From Micromonospora yangpuensis (lineage in GTDB: Bacteria; Actinomycetota; Actinomycetes; Mycobacteriales; Micromonosporaceae): a stretch of DNA of 64,000 nucleotides. Where the stretch lies: the NCBI RefSeq assembly GCF_900091615.1, contig NZ_FMIA01000002.1, positions 4,526,001 to 4,590,000 of the forward strand. Reading direction: 5' to 3'. The notes below the pieces were generated by a model, which searched no databases, was not told the DNA's origin, and worked only from the letters and a program-made list of their open reading frames with translations. Shown here in pieces: positions 8,821 to 17,621 of this stretch. Position 1 is the stretch's first letter, and every line of letters starts with the position of its first letter. The translations under genes and the position numbers were made by a program.

Positions 8821-9816
8821 TCAGTACGGCTCGGCGGCGGCGAGCAGGACGGTGTCCGGGCAGCAGAGACCGCACGGGGTGAAGCCCAGCTCGACGGCCT
8901 CGGAGACCGCCAACTCCTCGGACTCCCGATCGACCAGGTGCGGACAGTCGGCCAGATGGTAGCGGGGTCGGCCGTCGACCACCCGCACCTCGACGTGCAG
9001 CCGGGCCACCAGCGCGGAGTCGGCGAGGCTGACCGGTTGGGCGTCCGGCTCGTCCGCCAGCGTGTCGAGGCCGGCCAACCCGGCGGCCTCGGCCAGCGCG
9101 GCGTCGTCGACCAGGGCGGCAGCGTCGGTAAGCGCGGTGTCGCCGGTCAGCGCGGTGCTGTCGCCGGCGGGACCGGCACCGCTGGCCGGGCCCGCACCAC
9201 TGGTCGGGACGGCGTGGGCGGCCGACGGATCGGGGTACGCCGACAGATCGTCGTCACCCGACCTCGGTACGGGGGCGACCACACCCGCCGGTGCCGCCGG
9301 GCCGGCAGCCGGCCGGCCCGGCGTGACGTCGACGTCGTCCGGCCACGGTTGGTCGGACGCGGCACGGCTCGACCAGGCCTCGTCCCCGACCGCCCACGGC
9401 TCGCGGTCGACGTCGGCCGACCAGGGGCTCGGGTCGGCCGGGACCGGACCGGGGTCGGCCATCGGGAGATCGGGTGGTTGCCGCCACCCGAGGTCATCGG
9501 TGTCGACCGGCTGCGGGCCCCGCCCGAACGGCCCAGGGCCGACCGGGTCGTGGTCGACCGCCCGTTCCGGTACGGCGTACTCCGGCGGTTCCGGCTCGAC
9601 GGCGTCCTCGGCGGGCGGACCGCCGGGGGGCACCGGGGACGCCCGGTCCGTCGACGCGCGGGCAGCGACCGCCTGGCGGGCACCAGCCACCAACGCGACG
9701 GCGGCCAACAGGCTGGCCGCGATCGAGGTGACCAACAGCGCACTGGAGCTGCCGGCCAGGCCGACCACCAGCAACGCCACCGCGAGCAGGATGAGCAGCA
9801 GACTGGCGACTAACAA
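8821..9816 (-). CDS. Membrane protein with C-terminal Cys/His cluster, function unknown
   Basis: 331 residues from a TTG preceded by GGGGGTGAG. Two N-terminal transmembrane helices (residues 1-22 and 25-45) are followed by about 220 residues of disordered acidic/Pro-rich sequence. A short folded C-terminus carries His287, Cys291, His293 and then PCGLCCP with Cys315, Cys318 and Cys319. That spacing suggests a small metal-binding knuckle similar in pattern to those appended to some nucleases and Ada-type proteins. I do not recognise a family. It sits between divIVA and the DUF167 gene in the dcw-associated strand block. Confidence 0.7.
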   Translation of the reverse strand: MLVASLLLILLAVALLVVGLAGSSSALLVTSIAASLLAAVALVAGARQAVAARASTDRASPVPPGGPPAEDAVEPEPPEYAVPERAVDHDPVGPGPFGRGPQPVDTDDLGWRQPPDLPMADPGPVPADPSPWSADVDREPWAVGDEAWSSRAASDQPWPDDVDVTPGRPAAGPAAPAGVVAPVPRSGDDDLSAYPDPSAAHAVPTSGAGPASGAGPAGDSTALTGDTALTDAAALVDDAALAEAAGLAGLDTLADEPDAQPVSLADSALVARLHVEVRVVDGRPRYHLADCPHLVDRESEELAVSEAVELGFTPCGLCCPDTVLLAAAEPY

Positions 9817-9886
9817 AGCTCACCCCCGCCGCGTCGGGCCGGCTCGGTGGTCGACGGCCGCGCTCCGGCGGCCGTCGACCGGTGGA

Positions 9887-10684
9887 TCAGCGACCGGATT
9901 CGAGTGCGCCGGCGCGACCGCCGTAGGAGCCGGCGAGACCGGCCGCGGCGAGACCGTTGCCACCGCCGACCGCCCGGCTGCCGTCGGCCCGGGTCAACTC
10001 GGCCTCGACGCTCTGCCCGCGACCGTCGAGGTCACGCAACTGGCTCTCCAGGTAGGACTTGAGCCGGGTCCGGTACTCCCGCTCGAACTGCTTGAGCTCC
10101 TCGATGTGCTTGCTCAACGCGGTCCGCTTGGCGTCCAGGCCACCCATGGCCTCCTGGTGCCGCTGGCGGGCGTCCCGCTCCAGCGCGTCGGCCTTCGCCC
10201 GGGCCTCCCGGGTGACCTCCTCGGCCTTGGAACGGGCCTCGGAGAGCAGCGAGTCGGCCTCGCGACGGGCGTCGGAGACGTGGTCGTCGGCGGTGCGCTG
10301 GGCCATCATCAGCACCCGCAGCGCCTGCTGCTCACCGTCACCGGTGACGGCCGGCCCACCGGCGGAGCGGACCTGCTCCAGCTCGGCCTGCATCGCGCGG
10401 GCGGCCTGCTCGGCGGCGGCCTTGTCACGCTGCACCCGGTCGAGCTGGGCCTTGACGTCGTTCAGCTCGGCCGCGAGGCGCGCGTCACCGCCGGGACCGG
10501 CGGGCGCTCCACGGCCACCGCGCTCCACCTGGGCGCGCAGCTCGTTGTTCTCCTCTATCAGACGGGCGAGCTCGCGCTCGACCTCGTCCAGGAAGGCGTC
10601 GACCTCCTCCTCGTCGTACCCCCGCTTGCCAATCGGCGGCTTTTTGAAGGCGACGTTGTGCACGTCGGCCGGGGTCAGCGGCAT
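9887..10684 (-). CDS. divIVA: DivIVA/Wag31 polar growth protein
   Basis: 265 residues. The N-terminal DivIVA lipid-binding domain is clear ([20 protein letters not shown], then [14 protein letters not shown]), followed by a coiled coil, a Gly/Pro break around residue 60, a second long coiled coil and a Gly/Ala-rich tail. In actinobacteria this protein marks cell poles, recruits the cell-wall elongation machinery and is essential. ATG start with GAGGAG upstream. Last gene of the ftsZ-yggS-sepF-yggT-divIVA run. Gene name wag31 is used in mycobacteria. Confidence 0.95.
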   Translation of the reverse strand: MPLTPADVHNVAFKKPPIGKRGYDEEEVDAFLDEVERELARLIEENNELRAQVERGGRGAPAGPGGDARLAAELNDVKAQLDRVQRDKAAAEQAARAMQAELEQVRSAGGPAVTGDGEQQALRVLMMAQRTADDHVSDARREADSLLSEARSKAEEVTREARAKADALERDARQRHQEAMGGLDAKRTALSKHIEELKQFEREYRTRLKSYLESQLRDLDGRGQSVEAELTRADGSRAVGGGNGLAAAGLAGSYGGRAGALESGR

Positions 10685-10739
10685 CGAAACTCCTCGGGTC
10701 AGTTGCGGCCGCGTAGCGGGCTGGACCTGCGGGTCTGCT

Positions 10740-11039
10740 TCACCCGAGGATCAGCCGCTTCAACACGAACTCCATCAGCACGAACAGGATAACCAGGAGC
10801 ACAAGGGAGGCCAGGTCGATGCTCACGGTACCAATTCGCAAGGGAGGGATCACACGCCTCAACGCCTTGAGGGGTGGATCAGTGACGCTCCACACGGATT
10901 CCAGTCCCGCCGAGGCACCCCGACCCGGCTGCCAGCGGCGCCCGTACTGGAGCACCGCGCTCAGGACAAACCGGGACAGAAGAAGGAGCAGGAAGACATA
11001 GAGGATCAGATAAAGGACTTGGAGCAGGATCGACAACAC
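10740..11039 (-). CDS. YggT-family membrane protein
   Basis: 99 residues with two hydrophobic helices at the ends (residues 1-26 and 76-96) around a soluble loop containing [16 protein letters not shown], the YggT signature. Equivalent to Rv2146c and to YlmG of Gram-positives, which is always close to sepF and divIVA and is linked to division and envelope homeostasis. GTG start, 28 bp after sepF. Confidence 0.92.
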   Translation of the reverse strand: MLSILLQVLYLILYVFLLLLLSRFVLSAVLQYGRRWQPGRGASAGLESVWSVTDPPLKALRRVIPPLRIGTVSIDLASLVLLVILFVLMEFVLKRLILG

Positions 11040-11067
11040 GGTAGGCGACGTCCCTCGGTCGGGTGAT

Positions 11068-11781
11068 CTAACTGAGGCTGAAGAACCCGCCCTCGGCGAT
11101 CTTGGCCTTGTCTTCTGCGGTGACCTGGACGTTGGCCGGTGAGAGCAGGAACACCCGATTGGTCACGCGCTCGATCGTACCGCGCAGCCCGAACGCCAGA
11201 CCGGCGGCGAAGTCCACCAGACGGCGGGCGTCCGACTCATCCATCTCGGTGAGGTTGATGATCACCGGCACCCCGTCGCGAAAGTGCTCACCGATGGTGC
11301 GCGCCTCCCGGTACGTGGTGGGGTGCAGGGTGGTGATCTGGTAGCGCTGCTCCTCCTCGACCACCGGCGCCCGCTCTCGGGCCTGGGCCTGCGGAGCCAG
11401 GGCGAGGTTGTCCCGGGTGTGGTAGCTCAGGCCGCCGGAGTTCTCGCCGCCACCCGGCCGGGTGATGGAACGCACGCTGGCCCGGTCGAGCCGCTCCGGG
11501 CGTTCGGGGCGCTCCGGCCGGTCGGTGTCGGCCCGTTCGCCGTCCAGGGCACGCGCGGTGGACCGCTCGGCGAGCCGGCCCCGCTCACCGGCGCGCGGTC
11601 GCGGCGCGGGCGGCTCGTCGGCCTCGTCGTCGTCCTCGTCGGCGAACTCCTCGGCATACCGGCTCTGCCGGTACCGCGAGTCACGGTAGCCGCCCTTCTC
11701 GTAGCCACCGTCGTCGTAGGGCCGCTCGTCGTCCTCTTCCACCAGACCGAGCCAGACCCCCGCCTTGCGCAGTGCACCCAT
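11068..11781 (-). CDS. sepF: Cell division protein SepF
   Basis: 237 residues. The N-terminal [18 protein letters not shown] is the membrane-binding amphipathic helix. It is followed by an acidic/Arg-rich linker with a short Arg-Pro-Glu repeat and the C-terminal SepF fold: [19 protein letters not shown], then [20 protein letters not shown] and [10 protein letters not shown]. SepF anchors FtsZ to the membrane and is the main Z-ring tether in actinobacteria, which lack FtsA and ZipA. ATG start at 11781 with GAAGGG upstream; an in-frame upstream extension lacks conserved sequence. Confidence 0.95.
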   Translation of the reverse strand: MGALRKAGVWLGLVEEDDERPYDDGGYEKGGYRDSRYRQSRYAEEFADEDDDEADEPPAPRPRAGERGRLAERSTARALDGERADTDRPERPERPERLDRASVRSITRPGGGENSGGLSYHTRDNLALAPQAQARERAPVVEEEQRYQITTLHPTTYREARTIGEHFRDGVPVIINLTEMDESDARRLVDFAAGLAFGLRGTIERVTNRVFLLSPANVQVTAEDKAKIAEGGFFSLS

Positions 11782-11972
11782 CCCGCGCCCTTCCGTCCGC
11801 CGTGCGGCACGTGCCCCCATGCCGTGTCGCATGTCGCGAGTGGACAACGGGTGTCCACCAGAGCGGAACGACCGTCCCCGGCGTGCGGTTCGCGTCCCGC
11901 CCGCCGTGCCCCCGGACAATGGGAAGCCGTTCCGTAAACAACAGCGATGTAATTTATTCTCCCGCAGCCAGG
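11782..11972 (-). other. sepF leader region with small hairpin
   Basis: 191 bp between yggS and sepF. It contains a perfect 7-bp stem with 5-nt loop (11840-11858, GTGGACA/TGTCCAC) and an unusually AT-rich patch around 11932-11960. The AT-rich patch could hold a sepF promoter, but no well-spaced -35/-10 pair is visible. Confidence 0.35.
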
Positions 11973-12719
11973 CTACCGCAGCGTGGGACGCATTCCGAGC
12001 AACGCGCTACCGACGCGGACCTGTGTCGCGCCGTGGGCGATCGCGATCTCCAGGTCACCGCTCATCCCGGCGGAGAGCGCGGTGGCCTCCGGATGGTCCG
12101 CCCGGAACGCCGCGGCGACCTCGGCCAACCGGCTGAACGCCCGCTCCGGTGCCCAGCCCAGCGGGGCCACCGCCATCAACCCGGTCAGCCGCAGCGCCGG
12201 CGCCGCCGCCACCGCCTCGGCCACCGGCCCCAGCCCGGTGTCCGGATCGGCGGAGTCCGGCACGGCCCCGCCCCGGTCCGGGTCGGCGTCGATGCTCACC
12301 TGCAGCAGGACGTCCAGTGGCCGGTCCCGTGCCGCCGCCGAGGCGGTGGCGAGCGCACCCACCAACCGGACCCGGTCGACCGAGTGGACCACGTCGGCGT
12401 AGCGGACCACCGAGCGGCACTTGTTGCGCTGCAACTGACCGACGAAGTGCCAGCGGGGACGTACCCCGGCCGCCGCGACCTCGGCGGCCTTGCCGGCCGC
12501 CTCCTGGTCACGGTTCTCCCCCAGGTCGTGCACCCCGAGGCCGGCCAACGCCAGCACGTCGTCGACCGGGTACGTCTTGGTGACCGCGATCATGGTGACC
12601 GTGTCGCGGTCCCGGCCCGCGGCGGCGCAGGCGTCGGCGATCCGGGTCCTGACCCGGGCCAGCCCGGCGGCGAGTTCGGCCCGCCGGTCGGGCCGTACCG
12701 TGCTGTCCTTGTCGGTCAT
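11973..12719 (-). CDS. YggS-family PLP-binding protein
   Basis: 248 residues, alanine-racemase-like TIM barrel. VTKTYP carries the PLP lysine; [22 protein letters not shown] and the C-terminal [19 protein letters not shown] are the family blocks. YggS/PLPBP proteins buffer free pyridoxal phosphate and influence amino acid homeostasis; no enzymatic reaction is firmly known. Directly after ftsZ (9 bp) with no pgeF gene between them, unlike many actinobacteria. Confidence 0.93.
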   Translation of the reverse strand: MTDKDSTVRPDRRAELAAGLARVRTRIADACAAAGRDRDTVTMIAVTKTYPVDDVLALAGLGVHDLGENRDQEAAGKAAEVAAAGVRPRWHFVGQLQRNKCRSVVRYADVVHSVDRVRLVGALATASAAARDRPLDVLLQVSIDADPDRGGAVPDSADPDTGLGPVAEAVAAAPALRLTGLMAVAPLGWAPERAFSRLAEVAAAFRADHPEATALSAGMSGDLEIAIAHGATQVRVGSALLGMRPTLR

Positions 12720-12728
12720 CGACGCCGC

Positions 12729-13838
12729 TCAGGATCCGTTCTTGAGGAAGTCCGGCACGTCGACGTCGTCGAAGAGCACCCGACGCGGCGACTGGGTGGG
12801 TGGCGACATGGTGGCCGGCGGCGGCGTGCTCGGCGGAGCCGGCTGGTTCTGGTTGGTCTTGCGGGGCGGCTCGGCGGTCTTGTACGCCGGCACCCCACCG
12901 TCGAAACCGGCGGCGATCACGGTGACCCGCACCTCGTCACCGAGCGCGTCGTCGATGACCGCCCCGAAGATGATGTTGGCGTCCGGGTGGGCCGCGTCGG
13001 TGACCAGCTGCGCCGCGTCGTTGATCTCGAACAGGCCCAGGTCGGAGCCGCCGGCGATGGAGAGCAGCACCCCGCGCGCCCCGTCCATGCTCTGCTCCAG
13101 CAGCGGGCTGGAGATGGCCGCCTCGGCCGCCTCGACGGCCCGGTTCTCGCCCCGGGCGCTGCCGATGCCCATCAGCGCGCTGCCGGCCCCGCTCATCACG
13201 CTCTTGACGTCGGCGAAGTCCAGGTTGATCAGGCCGGGCGTGGTGATCAGGTCGGTGATCCCCTGGACACCGGAGAGCAGCACCTGGTCGGCGGTGCGGA
13301 ACGCGTCCATCATGCTGATGTTGCGGTCACCCAGGGCCAGCAGCCGGTCGTTGGGGATGACGATCAGCGTGTCGCACTGGTTGCGCAGCTCGTCTATCCC
13401 GGACTCGGCCTGCACCTGGCGGCGCTTGCCCTCGAACGAGAACGGCCGGGTCACCACGCCGATGGTCAGCGCGCCGAGCTTACGGGCGATGTTCGCCACC
13501 ACCGGCGCGCCACCGGTGCCGGTGCCGCCACCCTCACCGCAGGTGACGAAGACCATGTCGGCGCCCTTGAGCACCTCCTCGATCTCGTCGCGGTGGTCCT
13601 CCGCGGCGTTCTTGCCCACGTCCGGGTTGGCGCCGGCGCCGAGCCCCCGGGTCAGTTCGCGGCCGACGTCCAGCTTGACGTCGGCGTCACTCATCAGCAG
13701 CGCCTGCGCATCGGTGTTGATCGCGATGAACTCGACGCCCTTGAGCCCAACCTCGATCATGCGGTTGACGGCGTTGACGCCGCCGCCACCGATGCCGACG
13801 ACCTTGATGACCGCCAGATAGTTGTGCGGAGGTGTCAT
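12729..13838 (-). CDS. ftsZ: Cell division protein FtsZ
   Basis: 369 residues. Tubulin-like GTPase that forms the Z ring. The N-terminal nucleotide-binding [13 protein letters not shown], the tubulin signature [13 protein letters not shown] near residues 100-112, the T7 loop NLDFADV and the conserved C-terminal peptide [13 protein letters not shown] (the SepF/FtsW-binding tail) are all present, separated by a Pro-rich linker. The ATG at 13838 was chosen over an upstream in-frame start because it begins [15 protein letters not shown] and is preceded by AAGGACCGGAG. Its own promoter lies about 110-140 bp upstream. Confidence 0.98.
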   Translation of the reverse strand: MTPPHNYLAVIKVVGIGGGGVNAVNRMIEVGLKGVEFIAINTDAQALLMSDADVKLDVGRELTRGLGAGANPDVGKNAAEDHRDEIEEVLKGADMVFVTCGEGGGTGTGGAPVVANIARKLGALTIGVVTRPFSFEGKRRQVQAESGIDELRNQCDTLIVIPNDRLLALGDRNISMMDAFRTADQVLLSGVQGITDLITTPGLINLDFADVKSVMSGAGSALMGIGSARGENRAVEAAEAAISSPLLEQSMDGARGVLLSIAGGSDLGLFEINDAAQLVTDAAHPDANIIFGAVIDDALGDEVRVTVIAAGFDGGVPAYKTAEPPRKTNQNQPAPPSTPPPATMSPPTQSPRRVLFDDVDVPDFLKNGS

Positions 13839-13931
13839 CTCCGGTCCTTTCCCTTCGAGATTGGCCTTCGCTCGACCGGGTACGGCGGAGCCGCACCCGT
13901 GGTCGACGACAGCTGCCCCACGTGGAGGATC

Positions 13932-13975
13932 AGGGTTAACCCTCACCCTCTACTAGAGGCTTAGAGTTATGTCAA
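13932..13975 (-). promoter_or_regulatory. ftsZ promoter overlapped by two palindromes
   Basis: Minus-strand -35 TTGACA (13970-13975), 17-nt spacer and -10 TAGAGG (13947-13952). A 13-nt palindrome, CCTCTA-C-TAGAGG (13947-13959), covers the -10, and a perfect 12-nt palindrome AGGGTTAACCCT (13932-13943) covers the expected start point. This is the best -35 match in the window. The remainder of the 300-bp ftsQ-ftsZ gap (13839-13931, 13976-14138) shows nothing else. Confidence 0.7.
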
Positions 13976-14138
13976 CCACTGATTCTCTTCGGGGCAACGT
14001 AAGCGCCGCCGCGCCAGGAGCCAAGGACCTGACCGGCGTGTCGCCCCGCGGAGCCGCGACTCGTCCCGGCGCGGGCCGAACGCGCAGCCGCGACCTGCCC
14101 CGGAGCGGCCCGAACGGGCTGCCCGGCTGACCGGTGAC

Positions 14139-15014
14139 TCACTTGACCGTCACCACGTCCGGCGCGCTGACGTCGACCCGCTCGGCCGGCTGACCGAGCA
14201 GCGCGGTGGCCACCCGGGACTTCTCCGTGCCCCGGGTGGCGTCGCCCCAGAAGACGGTCCGCTCGTCGCGCAACCCCAGGCTGATCCGGGCCAGCCCCTC
14301 GACCCGCACGTCGAGCAGGCGCTCCCGCAGCTCCGGGGTGAGCACCGCGAGCACCGCCAGGGCGGCCCGGGTGCCCGGATCGGCCGGCCCCGGCCGCACC
14401 ACCCGGACCACCGGCAGGCCGGCCGGAGGCTGGGCCACCGAGCGGAAGACCACCCCCGAACGGTCGATCACCACGAACCCGTCGCCCTGCGGCACCACGG
14501 CCACCCCGGTGCGCTCCACCACCCGCACGACCAGGGTGCCCGGCCAGTCCCGGGACACCGTGGCCCGCTCGACCGGCGCCAAGGCGCCGACCCGGGCCGC
14601 CGTGGCGGTCAGGTCCACCCGGGCCAACGGCGTGTCGTCCGGCACCGCCACCGCGTCGCGTACCTCGACCGGGGTCACCAGGTCGGCACCGACCACCCGG
14701 ACCTCGCGTACCCCGAACAGGCCGGTGCCGAGCAGCGTCCAGGCCACCAGTGCGGCCAGGGTGAGCACCCCGGCCGCGACCGCCCAGGGCAACGCCGCCC
14801 GGACCCGACGCTGCCGGGCGCGGGCCATGAACCGCCGGGTGGACGCCGGCACCGCGTCGGAACCGGCGCGCACCAACTGCCAGCGGCGGTGCGGTCCGCG
14901 CCGGCCGCCACCGGCGTCCGGGGTGGGGCGGCCCCGGCGACCAGCGGCGTCCGGACCGCGCCGGCCACCACCGTCGGAGCCGCCCGCGCGGCCCCGGGCC
15001 GGCCCGGAACTCAT
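14139..15014 (-). CDS. ftsQ: Cell division protein FtsQ
   Basis: 291 residues. A 70-residue Arg/Gly-rich cytoplasmic tail, one transmembrane helix (about 74-96) and an extracytoplasmic POTRA domain beginning GVREVRVVGADLVTPVEVRDAV, then the FtsQ C-terminal beta domain (WPGTLVVRVVERTGVAVV, DRSGVVFR). It scaffolds the septal synthase complex with the FtsL-like protein. The start overlaps the murC stop by 4 bp. The tail is longer and more basic than in mycobacteria. Confidence 0.94.
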   Translation of the reverse strand: MSSGPARGRAGGSDGGGRRGPDAAGRRGRPTPDAGGGRRGPHRRWQLVRAGSDAVPASTRRFMARARQRRVRAALPWAVAAGVLTLAALVAWTLLGTGLFGVREVRVVGADLVTPVEVRDAVAVPDDTPLARVDLTATAARVGALAPVERATVSRDWPGTLVVRVVERTGVAVVPQGDGFVVIDRSGVVFRSVAQPPAGLPVVRVVRPGPADPGTRAALAVLAVLTPELRERLLDVRVEGLARISLGLRDERTVFWGDATRGTEKSRVATALLGQPAERVDVSAPDVVTVK

Positions 15015-16468
15015 CCGAGGGTGGACGCCGGCGGGTCGACGACCTCCCCGGCCCGGGCCTGCAGGGCCGCCAGCAACTCGTCGCCCATCAGCGAGATCGG
15101 TGGCGCGCCCATGGTCACCACCACGTCGCCGGGGCGGGCCCGCCGGGCCACCTCCACCGGGACGTCGTCCCAGGAGTCCACGAAGACCTTCCGCTCGGCC
15201 GGCAACGGCACCGCCTCGATCAGCGCCGCCGACCCCTGGCCCGGCTGCCGCAGCTCACCGGGGCCGAAGACCTCCAGCAGCACCAACTCGTCGGCGATGC
15301 CCAGCGCGGCGGCGATCTCCGCCTGCAGGTCCCGGGTGCGGTACAGCCGGTAGGGCTGGAAGACCACGATCAACCGACCGTCGGCGGCCACCTCCCGCAG
15401 CGTCTGCAGGGCCAGCGTCATCGAGGTCGGGTGGTAGGCGTACTCGTCGTAGACCAGCACACCGTCGGCCACGCCCTTGCGCTCGAAGCGCCGCCGCACC
15501 CCGGGGAACGCACCGAGCGCGGCCTCGGCCGCCTCGACCGGCAACCCCAGCAGGTACGCGGTGAGCACCGCGGCGGCGCTGTTGAGCGCCATGTGCCGGC
15601 CGGGCACCGGCATCCGCAGCTCGCCCAGCGACCGGCCGTCGATCTCGGCCAGGTACCGCACCCCCCGGGCGGACGAGGCCAGCTCGGTCAGGCGCAGGTC
15701 GGCGTCGGGCGCCTCGCCGTAGGTGTACACCCGCCGGCCCTCGGCCCGCAGGGTCGCCGCCAACCGCTGGGCGCCCGGGTCGTCGGCGCAGGTCACCACG
15801 TACCCGTCGGGGTCGGTGAGCCGGGCGAAGTCGGCGAACGCGGCCTCCAGGGTGGCCAGGTCGCCGTAGGTGTTGAGGTGGTCGGCCTCGACGTTGGTGA
15901 TGACCGAGACGTACGGGCGGTAGATCAGGAAGGACCGGTCACTCTCGTCGGCCTCCACCACGAAGTACTCGCCGGTGCCGTGGTGCGCCCCGGAGCCCAC
16001 CTCGGAGATCTCCCCGCCGATGACGAAGGACGGGTCCTGGCCGGCCCGCTGCAGGACCATGGTCACCATCGAGGTGGTGCTGGTCTTGCCGTGGGTGCCG
16101 GCCACCGCCACCGCCCGCCGGCCGGTCATCGCCGCGGCCAGGGCCTCCGAGCGGTGCAGCACCCGCAGCCCTCGCCGCCGGGCCTCGACCAGCTCCAGGT
16201 GGTCCTGCGGGATGGCGGTGGAGTAGATGACGGTGTCCACCCCGTCCAGGTTGGCCGCCTCGTGGCGCATGTGGATGGTGCCGCCCAGCGCCCGCATCCC
16301 GGCCAGCGAGGGCCACTCCCGCAGCTCGCTGCCGGAGACCGGCAGGCCCCGGGTGAGAAAGAGCCGGGCCAGGCCGGCCATGCCGACCCCGCCCACCCCG
16401 ATCAGGTGGATCGCCCCGAGGTCCTCGGCGGTCAGCGTGCCGGCCGGAGTGAACTGCGCGGTGTTCAT
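15011..16468 (-). CDS. murC: UDP-N-acetylmuramate-L-alanine ligase
   Basis: 485 residues, cytoplasmic ATP-dependent ligase adding L-Ala to UDP-MurNAc. N-terminal Rossmann segment IHLIGVGGVGMAGLARL, P-loop AVAGTHGKTSTT, EADESDRSFL and ITNVEADHLNTYGD, and the C-terminal VYDEYAYHPTSMTLAL typical of MurC. ATG start 34 bp after murG and a 4-bp overlap with ftsQ. Having murC inside the dcw run resembles Mycobacterium. Confidence 0.97.
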   Translation of the reverse strand: MNTAQFTPAGTLTAEDLGAIHLIGVGGVGMAGLARLFLTRGLPVSGSELREWPSLAGMRALGGTIHMRHEAANLDGVDTVIYSTAIPQDHLELVEARRRGLRVLHRSEALAAAMTGRRAVAVAGTHGKTSTTSMVTMVLQRAGQDPSFVIGGEISEVGSGAHHGTGEYFVVEADESDRSFLIYRPYVSVITNVEADHLNTYGDLATLEAAFADFARLTDPDGYVVTCADDPGAQRLAATLRAEGRRVYTYGEAPDADLRLTELASSARGVRYLAEIDGRSLGELRMPVPGRHMALNSAAAVLTAYLLGLPVEAAEAALGAFPGVRRRFERKGVADGVLVYDEYAYHPTSMTLALQTLREVAADGRLIVVFQPYRLYRTRDLQAEIAAALGIADELVLLEVFGPGELRQPGQGSAALIEAVPLPAERKVFVDSWDDVPVEVARRARPGDVVVTMGAPPISLMGDELLAALQARAGEVVDPPASTLG

Positions 16469-16502
16469 CAGAGGTACCTTCCCGTCGCGGCCGGCCCGGC
16501 GT

Positions 16503-17609
16503 TCACCGGTTCACCGCCTCGTAGACGAAGTTCAGCAGCGCCTCGTCGCCGTCGCGCCGCCCGTACGCCGCCGCCGCCGCGCCCATCGCGGCCAGTCGCT
16601 GCGGGTCCCGGACCAGGGGGACGACCGTACGCTCCACCCAGTCCGGGGTCAGCTCCGCGTCATCGACCAGCAGCCCACCACCGGCCTCCACCACGGGCAG
16701 CGCGTTGCGCTTCTGCTCCTGGTTGCTGTGCGGGTACGGCACGTAGATGGTGGGCAGCCCGATCGCGGCCACCTCGGCGCAGGTCATCGCGCCGCCCCGG
16801 CCCAGCATCAGGTCGGCCGCGGCGTAGCCGGCCTCCATCTCGGACAGGTACGGCAGGGTCACGTACGGCACCGGCAGGTCGGTGGGGACCGGCACCGGCT
16901 CGTTGCGGGCGCCGATCACGTGCAGCACCTGGATGCCGTTGCGGGCCAACTCCTTGGCCGCCCCGGAGACCGCCAGGTTGATCGAGCGGGCGCCCTGCGA
17001 GCCACCGGCGACGAAGAGGGTCGGCAGGTCCGGGCGGAGTCCGAAGTGGGCCCGCGCGGCGGCGGCGTGCCGGGCCCGGTCCAGCCCGGCGATGCCCCGG
17101 CGCAGCGGCACCCCGACCACCCGGGCGTCACGCAGCGCCTCGGCCTGCTGCGGCTGGTGCGGGAAACCCACCGCCACGTGGTTGGTGAACCGCATGCCGA
17201 GCCGGTTGGCCACCCCCGGTGGGACGTTCACCTCGTGGATCACGATCGGCAGCTCGCGCCGCCAGGCGGCCAGGTACGCCGGCACCGAGACGTACCCGCC
17301 GAAGCCGACCACGGCGTCGGCCTGGACCTCGTCGATCACCTTGCCCGCCGCGCGGGCCGCCGTCCACATCCGACCCGGGGTCTTGACCAGGTTCAGGTTG
17401 ACCGACCGGGGCAGCTGGTAGGCCGGGATCTGGCGCAGGTCGTAGCCCTGCGGCGGGATCAGCTCGTTCTCCAGGCCCTTCGGTGTGCCCAGGCAGGTGA
17501 TCCGGACGCCGGGGTCGTGCCGGCGCAGGCAGTCGGCGAAGGCGAGCAACGGGTAGATGTGCCCCCCCGTGCCACCTCCCGCGAGTACCACCGAACGCAG
17601 CGGACCCAT
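16503..17609 (-). CDS. murG: UDP-GlcNAc:lipid I N-acetylglucosaminyltransferase
   Basis: 368 residues, peripheral membrane glycosyltransferase making lipid II from lipid I. GGGTGGHIYPLLAFAD (donor/lipid loop), GFGGYVSVPAYLAA, IHEVNVPPGVANR, GGSQGARSIN and the C-terminal GRGGAMTCAEVAAIGLPTI UDP-GlcNAc signature. The ATG at 17609 has AGGAG 6 nt upstream; a TTG one codon earlier is less likely. It lies 12 bp after ftsW. Confidence 0.97.
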   Translation of the reverse strand: MGPLRSVVLAGGGTGGHIYPLLAFADCLRRHDPGVRITCLGTPKGLENELIPPQGYDLRQIPAYQLPRSVNLNLVKTPGRMWTAARAAGKVIDEVQADAVVGFGGYVSVPAYLAAWRRELPIVIHEVNVPPGVANRLGMRFTNHVAVGFPHQPQQAEALRDARVVGVPLRRGIAGLDRARHAAAARAHFGLRPDLPTLFVAGGSQGARSINLAVSGAAKELARNGIQVLHVIGARNEPVPVPTDLPVPYVTLPYLSEMEAGYAAADLMLGRGGAMTCAEVAAIGLPTIYVPYPHSNQEQKRNALPVVEAGGGLLVDDAELTPDWVERTVVPLVRDPQRLAAMGAAAAAYGRRDGDEALLNFVYEAVNR

Positions 17610-17621
17610 CAACGTCTCCTC

